Positions 8,939 to 17,491 of a stretch of DNA of 64,000 bases are shown here, in pieces (the stretch's first letter is position 1; every line of letters begins with the position of its first letter). Under the pieces are notes generated by a model that made no database searches, had not been told where the DNA came from, and was given only the letters and a program-made list of their open reading frames with translations. The position numbers were made by a program, and so were the translations under genes. The stretch comes from Modestobacter marinus. Lineage in GTDB: Bacteria; Actinomycetota; Actinomycetes; Mycobacteriales; Geodermatophilaceae. The DNA lies in contig NZ_JABGCH010000002.1 in NCBI RefSeq assembly GCF_019799945.1, forward strand, positions 62,001-126,000, written 5' to 3'.

Positions 8939-9171
8939 ACCCGGCGCCCTTCACGGAGGTGGCAGGTGGGCGACGTCTGACAGGGCCGGACCCCCCCTTG
9001 CGGGCTCGGCCGAGTCAGTGACTGCCCCTTCTCGGCCATGCCGCGGAACGGGCGGATCATGCCCCGAGGCAGGCGTGCCGGAACGGCACGGACGTGACCG
9101 GCCGCCGGCCCATGGCCGCTCATCGCTTTCTGCCGGAGGGATACGGCCCTCGGTCGCATCCACACGCCCAG

Positions 9172-9255
9172 TTAGCGGTGCAGGGTCGGAAGCGGTGGCC
9201 CGGCCGGCGTGCCAACTCCGGGACCGGCGAACGCGGTCACGGTGATGGCCTGCAT
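9172..9255 (-). pseudogene. 27-codon remnant of a quinone oxidoreductase start
   Basis: The ATG at 9255 begins MQAITVTAFAGP, close to MRAITVSSFGGP of the intact oxidoreductase at 7804-8769. The sequence then leaves the family and ends at TAA after 27 codons. It begins two bases after the stop of the intact aldehyde dehydrogenase, where the second gene of the pair would be expected. It is therefore a deletion scar of a translationally coupled gene. Confidence 0.7.
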
Positions 9256-9257
9256 GG

Positions 9258-10799
9258 TCAGGACCCTGTCTTGGTGGTGGCAGGCGGGGTCGTGGTTCCT
9301 CCATGTCCGAGCCGCACGTTGATCTGCTTGGTCTGGGTGAAGCCGGCGAGCATGCCCTCGAGGGACACCTCTCGGCCGATGCCACTCTGCTTGTAGCCGC
9401 CGTAGGACTGGCCGACGACCTGGCCTCCGCCCTGGTTGACCTGCACCCAGCCGGCCTCGAGGCGGTGGGCTGTGGTGATCGCCTGATCGATGTCCTGGCT
9501 CCAGACGTAGGCCGCCAGTCCGTAGGCGGAGTCGTTGGCCATGCGGACGACGTCGTCGACGTCGGTCCAGGGGATCGCGACGACCACGGGGCCGAAGATC
9601 TCCTCCCGGGCGAGGCGGAACTCGTTGTTCCCACCGGAGAAGAGCGTCGGGACGTGGAAGAAGCCCTCGGTGAGCGGGCCGTCGGAGGGCGGGAGACCGC
9701 CCTGCTCGACCTTGAGCGAGTCGTTGGCCAACCCCTCCTCCAGGTACTCCTGGATCGAGTTGAACTGGGTCTCGTTGATGACGGCGCCGATGTCGCTGGC
9801 CTCGTCCAGCGGGTCGCCGACCTTCAGCTCGCCGAGCCGGGTCGCGAGCCGGTCGAGCACCTCGTCGTGGACGTCGCGGTGGAGGAAGAGTCGAGTGCCG
9901 GCCGTGCAGCTCTGACCCTGACGGGTCACCCGCGACGACAGCAGGAGACCGTTGATCAGGTCGTCCGTCACCGCACCGGGGAAGACGATCGACGGGTTCT
10001 TGCCGCCCAGCTCCAGCGAGACGTGGACCAGCCGTTCCCCCGCCCGGCCGGCGATGCCACGCCCCACCTCGGTCGAGCCGGTGAAGGAGATCTTGTCGAC
10101 CCCGGGATGCTCGACCAGCGCGTTGCCCGCGGTCCGGCCGGTACCGGTCACCACGTTCAGGACGCCGGGTGGCAGGAACTCCTCGCAGATCTCGGCCATC
10201 AGGAGGACGGACAGCGGAGCGTCCTCCGCGGCCTTCAGCACGATGGTGTTCCCCGCGGCGAGGGCGGCCGGGACCTTGAACCCGGCGATCATCAGGGGCG
10301 AGTTCCAGGGCAGGATCGCGCCGACGACGCCGAGCGGTTCCAGACGGGTGTACTGGAGCTGCGCGGCCCCGGCGGGCAGTGTGGTGCCCTTCACCTCCCC
10401 TGCGACGCCGCCGAAGTAGCGGAACAGATCGACGAGGGTGGCCACCTCCGGGCGCGCCTGGGTCCGCAGGGCGTTCCCGGTGTCCACGGCGGTCACCTCG
10501 GCGAGTTCTTCGGCGCGAGCCTCGATGGCGTCGGCGATCTTGAGCAGTACCCGCTGACGGGCCGTGAAGTGCTGGTCGCGCCAGGCGGGGAACGCCGCCC
10601 GCGCCGCGGAGACCGCCAGGTCGACGTCGGTGCCGGTGCCGCGGGGAACGCGGGCCAGGACCTTGCCCCGGTGCCCGGGGCTGACGATGTCCCGCCAGTC
10701 GCCGTCGACGGCTTCGACCCACGTGCCGCCGACGAGCATCAGCCGGGTCGGAGGGGAGGTGGTGTCGGCAGGCGGAGTCAGGGCAATCTGTTCAGTCAT
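9258..10799 (-). CDS. NAD(P)-dependent aldehyde dehydrogenase, complete
   Basis: 513 residues; ATG preceded by AGGAGA. It oxidises an aldehyde to the acid. The key residues are present: Asn166 in LPWN, catalytic Glu263 in LELGGKNPS, and nucleophile Cys298 in GQSCTAG. The C-terminal part is GGGQVVGQSYGGYKQSG. It follows the MHS permease on the same strand with 32 bases between, so the two are probably co-transcribed. Fragments of at least two other copies of this family flank it (3549-4154 and 8830-8938). Neighbouring hydroxyacid dehydrogenases suggest it acts on a semialdehyde produced from an imported hydroxy acid. This is inference from context. Confidence 0.92.
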   Translation of the reverse strand: MTEQIALTPPADTTSPPTRLMLVGGTWVEAVDGDWRDIVSPGHRGKVLARVPRGTGTDVDLAVSAARAAFPAWRDQHFTARQRVLLKIADAIEARAEELAEVTAVDTGNALRTQARPEVATLVDLFRYFGGVAGEVKGTTLPAGAAQLQYTRLEPLGVVGAILPWNSPLMIAGFKVPAALAAGNTIVLKAAEDAPLSVLLMAEICEEFLPPGVLNVVTGTGRTAGNALVEHPGVDKISFTGSTEVGRGIAGRAGERLVHVSLELGGKNPSIVFPGAVTDDLINGLLLSSRVTRQGQSCTAGTRLFLHRDVHDEVLDRLATRLGELKVGDPLDEASDIGAVINETQFNSIQEYLEEGLANDSLKVEQGGLPPSDGPLTEGFFHVPTLFSGGNNEFRLAREEIFGPVVVAIPWTDVDDVVRMANDSAYGLAAYVWSQDIDQAITTAHRLEAGWVQVNQGGGQVVGQSYGGYKQSGIGREVSLEGMLAGFTQTKQINVRLGHGGTTTPPATTKTGS

Positions 10800-10831
10800 G
10801 ATCTTCTCCTGTGAGAGCTGGGTGAGGCTGG

Positions 10832-12202
10832 TCAGCTGGCCGGGCGGGAGATGTCGGCCTGACCGGGAGTCGTCAGCGGGTCCCCGAGCCTGGCGTCGAG
10901 GGTGGCGTAGTCGAGCCCGCTTGTCTCCCGGGCCTTCACCAGCGCGATGCCACTGATGACGATCGCCACCAGCAGGTAGATCGTGATCGGGGTGGAGTTG
11001 CCGTAGGCCGCGAGGAGGCTGCCGGCGACGATGGGGGCGAGGGCGCCGGCGAAGACCGCGGTCACCTGGGCGCCGATCGAGATCCCGGTGTAGCGCATCC
11101 GGGTGGGGAACATCTCGGACATGAAAGCGGCCTGGGGGCCGTACATGAGGCCCTGGGCGATCAACCCCACGGTGAGGATCGCCACGATGGCGAATGTGCG
11201 GTCGGAGTCGAGCACCCGGAAGGCCACCACCGCCCACACCGCTGCCGTCGCCAGCCCGGCGGCGATCACCGGCTTGCGGCCGATGCGGTCGGAGAGGTAG
11301 CCGAAGAACGGCACGGCGAAGAGGTGGACGGCGTGCGCGATCAGCATGAGCCCGAGGATCCGGGAGGTGTCCGTCCCCACCACGACGCTGAGGTAGGTGA
11401 TGGAGAAGGAGACCACCATGTAGTACTGGATGTTCTCGGCCACCCGCAGCCCCATGGCCACCAGGAGTTCGCGCTTGTGGTCACGGACGACCTCCCTGAA
11501 CGGGGAGATCTCCTCGTGCCGGGCAGCGGCCTTGGCCATGGCCTCCTTGTAGATCGGTGCGTCCTCGATCTTCGTGCGGATGTAGTAGCCGAGCAGGACG
11601 AGGACAGCGGAGGCGATGAAGGCGACCCGCCAGCCCCAGGACAGGAACTGATCCTCGGTCAGGGTCACGGACAGAACAGCCAGCACCGCGGTTGCGAGGA
11701 TGTTGCCGGCGGGCACCGCGGCTTGCGGGAAGCTGGACCACAGCCCCCGGCGGTCGGCACCACCGTGTTCGCTGACGAGGAGAACGGCGCCGCCCCACTC
11801 CCCGCCGAGGGCGAAACCCTGGGCGAAGCGCAGCGCCACGAGCATCGCGGGAGCCCAGATCCCGACCTGCTGGTAGGTGGGGAGCAGGCCGATGCCGACC
11901 GTCGCGAGGCCGATGATCAGGAGACTCAGCTGCAGGAGCTTCTTCCGGCCGAGCTTGTCACCGAAGTGGCCGAAGATCACCCCACCGATCGGCCGGGCAA
12001 CGAAGCCGACGGCGTAGGTCCCCAGTGCGGCGATGATGCCGGTCAGTTCAGATCCGGTGTTGGGGAAGAACACAGTGCCGAAGACCAGCGCGGCGGCGGT
12101 CGCGTAGATGAAGAAGTCGTACCACTCGACCACCGTGCCGGCGGTGGAGGCCACGATGACCTTCGTCGAGGGCCGCGAGCGCTTGGTGTCGGTGGCGGTC
12201 AT
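10832..12202 (-). CDS. MHS-type MFS transporter, paralogue of 5217-6596
   Basis: 456 residues, about 12 membrane helices, with the metabolite:H+ symporter signatures TVVEWYDFFIYATAAALVFG, GHFGDKLGRKKLL and GGEWGGAVLLVSEHGG. Its ATG overlaps the stop of a short hydroxyacid-dehydrogenase remnant (ATGA), which suggests translational coupling to that leader. The aldehyde dehydrogenase follows 32 bases downstream. Its substrate is probably an organic acid related to that of the plus-strand paralogue. Confidence 0.9.
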   Translation of the reverse strand: MTATDTKRSRPSTKVIVASTAGTVVEWYDFFIYATAAALVFGTVFFPNTGSELTGIIAALGTYAVGFVARPIGGVIFGHFGDKLGRKKLLQLSLLIIGLATVGIGLLPTYQQVGIWAPAMLVALRFAQGFALGGEWGGAVLLVSEHGGADRRGLWSSFPQAAVPAGNILATAVLAVLSVTLTEDQFLSWGWRVAFIASAVLVLLGYYIRTKIEDAPIYKEAMAKAAARHEEISPFREVVRDHKRELLVAMGLRVAENIQYYMVVSFSITYLSVVVGTDTSRILGLMLIAHAVHLFAVPFFGYLSDRIGRKPVIAAGLATAAVWAVVAFRVLDSDRTFAIVAILTVGLIAQGLMYGPQAAFMSEMFPTRMRYTGISIGAQVTAVFAGALAPIVAGSLLAAYGNSTPITIYLLVAIVISGIALVKARETSGLDYATLDARLGDPLTTPGQADISRPAS

Positions 12203-12342
12203 CAGCGGACACCTCCCACGAGCTGCGCGAACTCGACGTCCGAGGCGATCTCCATGCCGGGGGCCGTTCGGCCTGCGGCCCAGAGGTCGGTGACCGTCGG
12301 CCAGCCCAGCTGACCGAACCCGATCCAGGTGACTGGGGCCAT
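12202..12342 (-). pseudogene. 46-codon remnant of a hydroxyacid dehydrogenase, still with RBS
   Basis: The ATG at 12342 has a textbook AAGGAG site nine bases upstream. MAPVTWIGFGQLGWPTVTDL corresponds to the N-terminus of the HIBADH family, including the GxGxxG dinucleotide-binding motif and the following Gly-Trp-Pro. After about 32 residues the family resemblance ends, and a stop follows that overlaps the permease ATG. A 46-residue Rossmann start cannot be an enzyme. It probably survives as a translated leader that delivers ribosomes to the permease gene. Confidence 0.65.
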
Positions 12343-12446
12343 GGCGTGCTCCTTGTGGGTCGTCCGTCGGGCCTTCGTGGTCCGACTGCTGCCTCGCAAC
12401 AGTGAGCGAGGCCACGTAGGCGGACAAGCACCGAGTTGGAACAGTC

Positions 12447-12466
12447 CCTGTGCAGGAACGCACAGG
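12447..12466. promoter_or_regulatory. inverted repeat, candidate operator upstream of the permease-ALDH operon
   Basis: CCTGTGC (12447-12453), six bases, then GCACAGG (12460-12466) form a perfect dyad. It lies about 105 bases upstream of the minus-strand leader ATG at 12342, within the 315-base gap 12343-12657. No gene is visible in that gap. The spacing would suit a dimeric regulator such as the nearby LysR protein, but this is unproven. Confidence 0.4.
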
Positions 12467-12657
12467 AACTGAGCGTGGTCGCGCGTGTACGACCGGGTGT
12501 GCTGTACGGCTGTCCACGACCGCCAGGCGCCGGCCACGACACCAGCGTCCGAGTGTGCTCACCGACAGCGAGGTCCACGTCAGCCAGGTCTGCCGCGACG
12601 AACGCCGCGAAGGCCGTCACCCACTACGACCTCTTCCGCCTGGCCTTCAGCGTCCGG

Positions 12658-12966
12658 TCACCCGCCGGCGGGACGCCCAGGGAAGCGGTCGGCGCCGATC
12701 GACAGGGTCCACAGGTGGACCGTTCGTTCGGCGACCACGCCGTGGGCGTGGAAGGGGTCGTCGTCGGCGATCTGCTGCACCCGCTCAGCCGACTCCACGT
12801 CGAGCACGAGCAGGCCACCCGCCGGTCCGGGCTCCCCCAGGGGCCCCGCCAGGAGCAGTTGCCCGCCATCCGACAGTGACCTCAGATAGGCCCGGTGCTC
12901 GGGACGGTGCTGCGAGACGGCGTCGGGGTCGTCGATGTAGCGATAGATCAGGGCGAACAGCGCCAT
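12658..12966 (-). CDS. YciI-like small protein
   Basis: 102 residues from the ATG at 12966. It has the ferredoxin-like YciI/YCII pattern: LFALIYRYIDDP at the start, HRPEHRAYLRSL with the conserved His and Asp-like surroundings, then LLAGPLGE and DDPFHAHGV. Family members are small dimers of uncertain role, sometimes acting as lactone hydrolases or dehalogenase-like enzymes in aromatic catabolism. It lies just downstream of the hydroxyacid dehydrogenase at 13100-14008 on the same strand and could belong to its transcript. Confidence 0.8.
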   Translation of the reverse strand: MALFALIYRYIDDPDAVSQHRPEHRAYLRSLSDGGQLLLAGPLGEPGPAGGLLVLDVESAERVQQIADDDPFHAHGVVAERTVHLWTLSIGADRFPGRPAGG

Positions 12967-13099
12967 GGTGGGTCTCCTGAGGTGCGAACGACGAAGAGGA
13001 CGCCTTTCCGTGCCGGACCGGCCGTCGCGAAGGGACACCTCCGCGACGACGGCGGTCGTGGCGGGCCGTCAGTGGGCGGCCGCCCGCCGGACGGACCGT

Positions 13100-14008
13100 T
13101 CAGCCGGCAGCGGGCGGGTCGACCTTCGCGCCGAGCTCGAGTGCGAGCGCGGTGAGGTCACGCGTGCCGGCGCCGGCCTCAGATGTCCGGCGGAAGAGCT
13201 CGAAGGCAGTCTGGGAGGTCGCCATCGTCACGTCGTGCTCGGTGCCGAGCTCGACGGCCAGCCGGAGGTCCTTCGCGACCAGGTCGACCATGAAGCCGGC
13301 CTCGTAGCCGTGGGAGGCCGGGGAGGTCGCGACGACGCCGGGCAGCGGAAACCAGTTGCGGAACGCCCAGTTGTCCCCCGACGAACGCAGGACCATGTCG
13401 TAGAAGACCTGCGGGTCCAGCCCGAGACGCTGTGCGAGCACCGAGGCCTCACAGGACACCGCCATCCCGACGCCCATCATCGCGTTGTTGACGACCTTCA
13501 TGGCCTGCCCGCGCCCGCTCGGGCCGACATGGACGATGTACTCGCCGACCAACTTCGTGAAGCGCTCGACCGCCGTGACGTGCTCGCCATCGCCGCCGAG
13601 CATCAGTGCCAGGTCACCCTTCTCGGCTCCGATCACGCCGCCCGAGACCGGGGCGTCGACGAAACCGACGCCCTGCTCGCGTGCCTGCGCACCGAGCGCC
13701 TCGGCGGTCTCGATCCCGGTGGTGGAGAAGTCGACCGCGACCGCGCCTGCGGGCATGTGCGCGAACGCGCCGTCCGGACCGGTCAGCACCTCCGTCACCT
13801 GCTTCCCCGAGGGCAGCATCGTGCAGACGACGTCGACGTCGTGCACCGCCTCGCGGACGGAGTCCACGATCTCGACGCCGTTCTCGCGGGCTCGGGCCCG
13901 GGCGCTCTCCTCGATGTCGACGCCGCGCACCTCGTGCCCCGCGTCGACGAAGTGCTTCGACATGGGGATGCCCATGTGACCCAGCCCGATCCAGGCGACG
14001 TTGCTCAT
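13100..14008 (-). CDS. 3-hydroxyisobutyrate dehydrogenase family oxidoreductase
   Basis: 302 residues; ATG behind AAGGAG. GLGHMG at 8-13 binds the dinucleotide, DAPVSGG at 118-124 forms the substrate loop, and Lys171 in GRGQAMKVVNN is the catalytic lysine. It is a paralogue of 4261-5166, with the same fold and conserved SSGD-W...WFPLPGV-like region, so both probably act on related beta-hydroxy acids. It lies downstream of a LysR gene in the same orientation and upstream of the YciI-like gene. Confidence 0.88.
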   Translation of the reverse strand: MSNVAWIGLGHMGIPMSKHFVDAGHEVRGVDIEESARARARENGVEIVDSVREAVHDVDVVCTMLPSGKQVTEVLTGPDGAFAHMPAGAVAVDFSTTGIETAEALGAQAREQGVGFVDAPVSGGVIGAEKGDLALMLGGDGEHVTAVERFTKLVGEYIVHVGPSGRGQAMKVVNNAMMGVGMAVSCEASVLAQRLGLDPQVFYDMVLRSSGDNWAFRNWFPLPGVVATSPASHGYEAGFMVDLVAKDLRLAVELGTEHDVTMATSQTAFELFRRTSEAGAGTRDLTALALELGAKVDPPAAG

Positions 14009-14168
14009 GACCCACTCCTTCGGCCGCCGGCGGTCGCCCACCGGCTGCTCCTCGATGTCAGATGCCTCATCGTGAGAGCCGCTGTTCGAGTGGCCAAGGA
14101 CCAACAACACAGACCATGTGTGCAGAAGCGCAGGCCTCCGGAGCCCAGTGGCAGCAGCTGCGCAGGGA

Positions 14169-15080
14169 TCAGTCCAGCTCGCGGCGCCGGAGCCGTACCT
14201 CCTCGTGGAGGGCCTGGCGCACCGCACGCACCGCCGGGCGCGACGTGCTGTCGCGCCGTGCTGCCAGCGTGAAGGCGAGCCGCAGGGGCGGGACTCCGAC
14301 GTCGACGCGCTGCAGTTCCGGCGCACGCGAGGCGAGGAAGGTCGGCAGGATGCCGATCCCCGCTCCCACCCGCACCGCCTCGAGCTGAGCGAAGATGTTC
14401 GTCGAGGCGAACCGGGCCATGACCCCGGGCAGGTGCTGGGTGAGGTCGAGGTCGCCGACCTGGAGCAACGAGTCGACGTAGAAGACGACGGTGTGCCGAC
14501 GGAGGTCCTCCACCGACGTCGGGACGTCGTGGCGCTCCAGGTACGCGGCGCTGGCAAAGAGGTGGAGCGAGTAGTCCGCCAGCTTCTCGGCGAACAGCCG
14601 ACCGGTCGCGGGCTCGCCGACAGCAACCGCGAGGTCGAATCCGGATTGGTGGAGGATCAGGTTCCGGGTCGCGGTGATCAACTCGATGTTGAGGTTGGGG
14701 TGCCGCTCACGCAGTCGCTGGAGTGCCGGCACGACGAACAGGGTCCCGAACCCATCGGGCGCGGTGATCCGGAAGTTGCCGGCCACCGCGTCGTCGGAGG
14801 CGCCGGAAGCCGCGAGCGCAGCGCGCTCGACGGCCTCCTGGATCGGCCGCGCCGGCTCGGCCACGGCACGGCCGACCTCGGTCAGCTCCCAGCCGTCGGC
14901 GCCCCTCTCGAGCAGCCGCACCTTGAGCACCTTCTCGAGGACCTTGATCCGCCGCGAGACAGTGGTGTGGTCCACGCCCAGAGCGTCGGCAGCCGCCGTC
15001 AGGCGACCGGTGTTCGCAACCGCGAGCAGATAGCGCAAGTCGTCGGCCCGGAGCCGACGCATGTCCACCTCGGCACTCAC
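14169..15080 (-). CDS. LysR family transcriptional regulator
   Basis: 303 residues from a GTG at 15080, behind GGGAGGT; an internal ATG at 15062 would give 297. The N-terminal winged helix-turn-helix reads DDLRYLLAVANTGRLTAAAD followed by DHTTVSRRIKVLEK. The remainder is a periplasmic-binding-protein-like effector domain. It lies 160 bases upstream of the hydroxyacid dehydrogenase on the same strand and is divergent from the zinc alcohol dehydrogenase at 15615. It is the best candidate to control the catabolic cassettes in 3.5-16.7 kb. Confidence 0.88.
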   Translation of the reverse strand: MSAEVDMRRLRADDLRYLLAVANTGRLTAAADALGVDHTTVSRRIKVLEKVLKVRLLERGADGWELTEVGRAVAEPARPIQEAVERAALAASGASDDAVAGNFRITAPDGFGTLFVVPALQRLRERHPNLNIELITATRNLILHQSGFDLAVAVGEPATGRLFAEKLADYSLHLFASAAYLERHDVPTSVEDLRRHTVVFYVDSLLQVGDLDLTQHLPGVMARFASTNIFAQLEAVRVGAGIGILPTFLASRAPELQRVDVGVPPLRLAFTLAARRDSTSRPAVRAVRQALHEEVRLRRRELD

Positions 15081-15329
15081 CAGGCACCTCCCTGGCGCCC
15101 CCGCACACAGGAGGCCGCCGACGCCTGCAGCTTCGCACACGAGGCGAGCGATCGACGCCCATCTGCTTGTCGTGACCAGGCGGGTGCGTTCACCCAGCCG
15201 GCCGCGCCGATCAGCAAGCGGCGCGCCGTGCCCGCCGGACAATGTGTCGCCGACCGTGGCGTGGGGCTCCAAGCCGCACAGCGGTGGTGCGCATCTGCCA
15301 GCCCCGCCGCGTTGTCGACCCGGGCCATG

Positions 15330-15476
15330 TCCTGGACCCTGATGCGATCCTGACCGCTGCACGGAAAGCTGGCCTTCTCCGCGGTTCCCGCCAGGACCGT
15401 CGAGGTGAACCAGGTCCTACGGACCGGATCCGGCAAGATCTCACGGTTCCGGTTCCGGAAGGCCGACCACGTGCGG
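15330..15476 (+). pseudogene. C-terminal scrap of an acyl-CoA synthetase (AMP-binding)
   Basis: One frame reads LHGKLAFSAVPARTVEV and continues with LRTGSGKISRFRFRK. This matches the C-terminal domain of benzoate/acyl-CoA ligases, including the catalytic-lysine motif (P/L)RT(G/A)SGKI-RF. Just before it, in another frame, LDPDAILTAARKA resembles the preceding helix, implying a frameshift. The rest of the gene is absent. It fills part of the 534-base gap 15081-15614, in which I otherwise see nothing coding. Confidence 0.55.
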
Positions 15477-15614
15477 AGTGCGCCGCTCCCCCGTGATCCG
15501 CGCCGTGCAGCCCGCCCGCCCGATCCGGCGTCTGACCCGTTACGAGCTCGGCCGGCGGAACCGCGCTCCACAGCCACCCGCACTCTGCGTCAGCCGAACA
15601 GCCAAGGAGAGTCC

Positions 15615-16727
15615 GTGAAGATCCGTGGAGCAGTACTGGAGCGGATGGGTGACGACCGCCCGTTCGCCGTCAGCACCCCGCTCACCATCGATGAGCTCGA
15701 CCTGGACGACCCGGGTCGCAACGAGGTGCTGGTCCGCATGGAGGCTGCGGGCATCTGTCACTCGGACCTGTCGGTGGTCGACGGGAACCGGCGCCGTCCC
15801 GTACCGATGCTGCTCGGTCACGAAGCCGCAGGCATCGTCGAGGCCGCGGGGTCGGACGTCGACGACGTGCCGGTCGGGACCAGGGTCGTCATGACCTTCC
15901 TCCCGCGCTGCGGCGTCTGCGCGGGCTGCCTCACCGATGGGATCCGGCCCTGCATAGCGGGAAGCGCGACCAACGAGAAGGGGACGCTGATGGACGGCGC
16001 CATCCGTCTGCACCGGGGCGGCGAGGCAGTTCATCACCATCTCGGCGTCTCAGGGTTCGCCACCCACGCGGTCGTCGACCGCCGTTCGGTGGTCCCTGTC
16101 GACCATGACATCCCGCCGGCCGTCGCCTCTCTGCTCGGCTGCGCCGTGCTCACCGGAGGGGGCGCGGTCATCAATGCCGGCCGACCGCAACCTGGCCAGC
16201 GTGTCGCCGTCGTGGGACTCGGCGGCGTCGGAATGGCTGCCCTCATCACCGCGCTCGCGTCAGACGACCTGCAGGTGATCGGCATCGACGGTGTCCAGGA
16301 CAAGCTGGCCCAGGCCACCGGCTTGGGCGCCGCCGAGACCTATACGCCCGCCGACGCGCTCGAGGCCGGAGTGAGAGCGGACGTCGTCATCGAGGCCGCC
16401 GGGAACGCCCGCGCGTTCGAGACCGCCGTCCACATCACCGACGCCGGGGGACGGACCGTCACCGTCGGGCTCCCCCCTGCGGACGCCCGCTCGTCCATCT
16501 CCCCCCTCGCGCTGGTCGCCGGCGGGCGATCGATCATCGGCAGCTATCTCGGCTCCGCCGTTCCCAGGCGCGACATCCCCGTGTTCGCCGACCTGTGGCG
16601 CCAGGGACGTCTCCCGGTCGAGGCGCTGGTGTCCGCCACGATCCCCCTCGAGGACATCAACGTCGCCATGGACCACCTGGCAGACGGCAGCGCGCTGCGA
16701 CAGATCATCGACTTCCAGAGGACCTGA
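15615..16727 (+). CDS. zinc-dependent alcohol dehydrogenase
   Basis: 370 residues; GTG start behind CAAGGAGAG. It is a class III-like zinc MDR alcohol dehydrogenase that interconverts alcohols and aldehydes with NAD. Catalytic-zinc ligands are in GICHSDL and LLGHEAAGIVE; the structural zinc loop CGVCAGCLTDGIRPC contains the four cysteines; the nucleotide fold is GLGGVGMAAL. The His in the HEA motif and all structural cysteines are intact. It diverges from the LysR gene and may supply the aldehyde used by the nearby aldehyde dehydrogenase. Confidence 0.9.
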   Translation: MKIRGAVLERMGDDRPFAVSTPLTIDELDLDDPGRNEVLVRMEAAGICHSDLSVVDGNRRRPVPMLLGHEAAGIVEAAGSDVDDVPVGTRVVMTFLPRCGVCAGCLTDGIRPCIAGSATNEKGTLMDGAIRLHRGGEAVHHHLGVSGFATHAVVDRRSVVPVDHDIPPAVASLLGCAVLTGGGAVINAGRPQPGQRVAVVGLGGVGMAALITALASDDLQVIGIDGVQDKLAQATGLGAAETYTPADALEAGVRADVVIEAAGNARAFETAVHITDAGGRTVTVGLPPADARSSISPLALVAGGRSIIGSYLGSAVPRRDIPVFADLWRQGRLPVEALVSATIPLEDINVAMDHLADGSALRQIIDFQRT

Positions 16728-16761
16728 CACGACCACACCTTCGGCCGGCGAACCGGCGCCC

Positions 16762-17090
16762 TTCCTCGCAGGGTGAGCGCGGTCTCGGCTGCGATGCGGG
16801 TCAGCTTCACGGGGTTGCGGACGTGATAGAGGCCGCTGATGCGAGCGTCCCCGACCTGGTTCGCCAGGACGCCGTCGATCTCGCCGTCCACGCGGAGGAC
16901 GAGCGCCGAGTTGCCGTTGACCACGGTGGGCTCCCCGGTGCGCGCGACCCGGGCCTTGCCGAGGCCGCCGATGATGAAGCGGGCCGCCTTGTCGGCGCCG
17001 GTGACCGGCCGGGGCTCGGCCTGCCTGACACCGCCGCCGTCGCTGATGAGAACGACCTCGGGCGCGAGCACGTCGAGCAGACTCTGCAGG
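16762..17090 (-). pseudogene. C-terminal SnoaL-like half of a SigJ-type ECF sigma factor
   Basis: The minus strand reads LQSLLDVLAPEVVLISDGGG, then GADKAARFIIGGL, VVNGNSALVLRVDGEIDGV and ARISGLYHVRNPVKLTRIA. This is the accessory SnoaL-like C-terminal domain of SigJ/ECF41-type sigma factors. Region 2 and region 4 are gone: at about 17090 the sequence switches abruptly to a DoxX-like gene on the opposite strand. No start codon or ribosome site remains. Confidence 0.75.
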
Positions 17091-17091
17091 G

Positions 17092-17318
17092 GTGCTCGAG
17101 CTGCTGGCCGCAGTCGGCCTGATCCTGCCGGCCGTCGTCGACATCGCACCGGTCATGGTGCCGGTGACGGCCGGCTGCTGGGTCCTGCTCATGGTCGGCG
17201 CGATGATCACTCATGCCCGCCTCGGCCAGTCCACGCTCGTGCTGCTGAACCTGGTCCATCTCGCGCTCGCGGCCTTCATCGCCCGGGCCGCTTCGGCCCT
17301 GAGTCCTTGGTGGGCTGA
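17092..17318 (+). pseudogene. C-terminal fragment of a DoxX-like membrane protein
   Basis: LELLAAVGLILPAVVDIAPV, then LLMVGAMITHARLGQ and LVLLNLVHLALAAFI match the last two helices of DoxX family proteins. The usual ending is found only after a frameshift near 17280, where a second frame reads GRFGPESLVG followed by TGA. The N-terminal half is missing because the SigJ-like fragment abuts it. No promoter or ribosome site is seen. Confidence 0.65.
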
Positions 17319-17491
17319 CGAGGACCACGGGAGTGGACGGCGCCGGCCGTGGCCCGCTGGGGCTCACGCCGTCTTTTCCCGAGCTCGGTTGATCCGCGCG
17401 GGCGGCCGTGCTCACATGAGCCCGCCTGTACCAGTCCTCGAGCGACCGGAGGGTTCGTCGTCGTGACGCGTCCGAGCACCGCGGAACTGCC

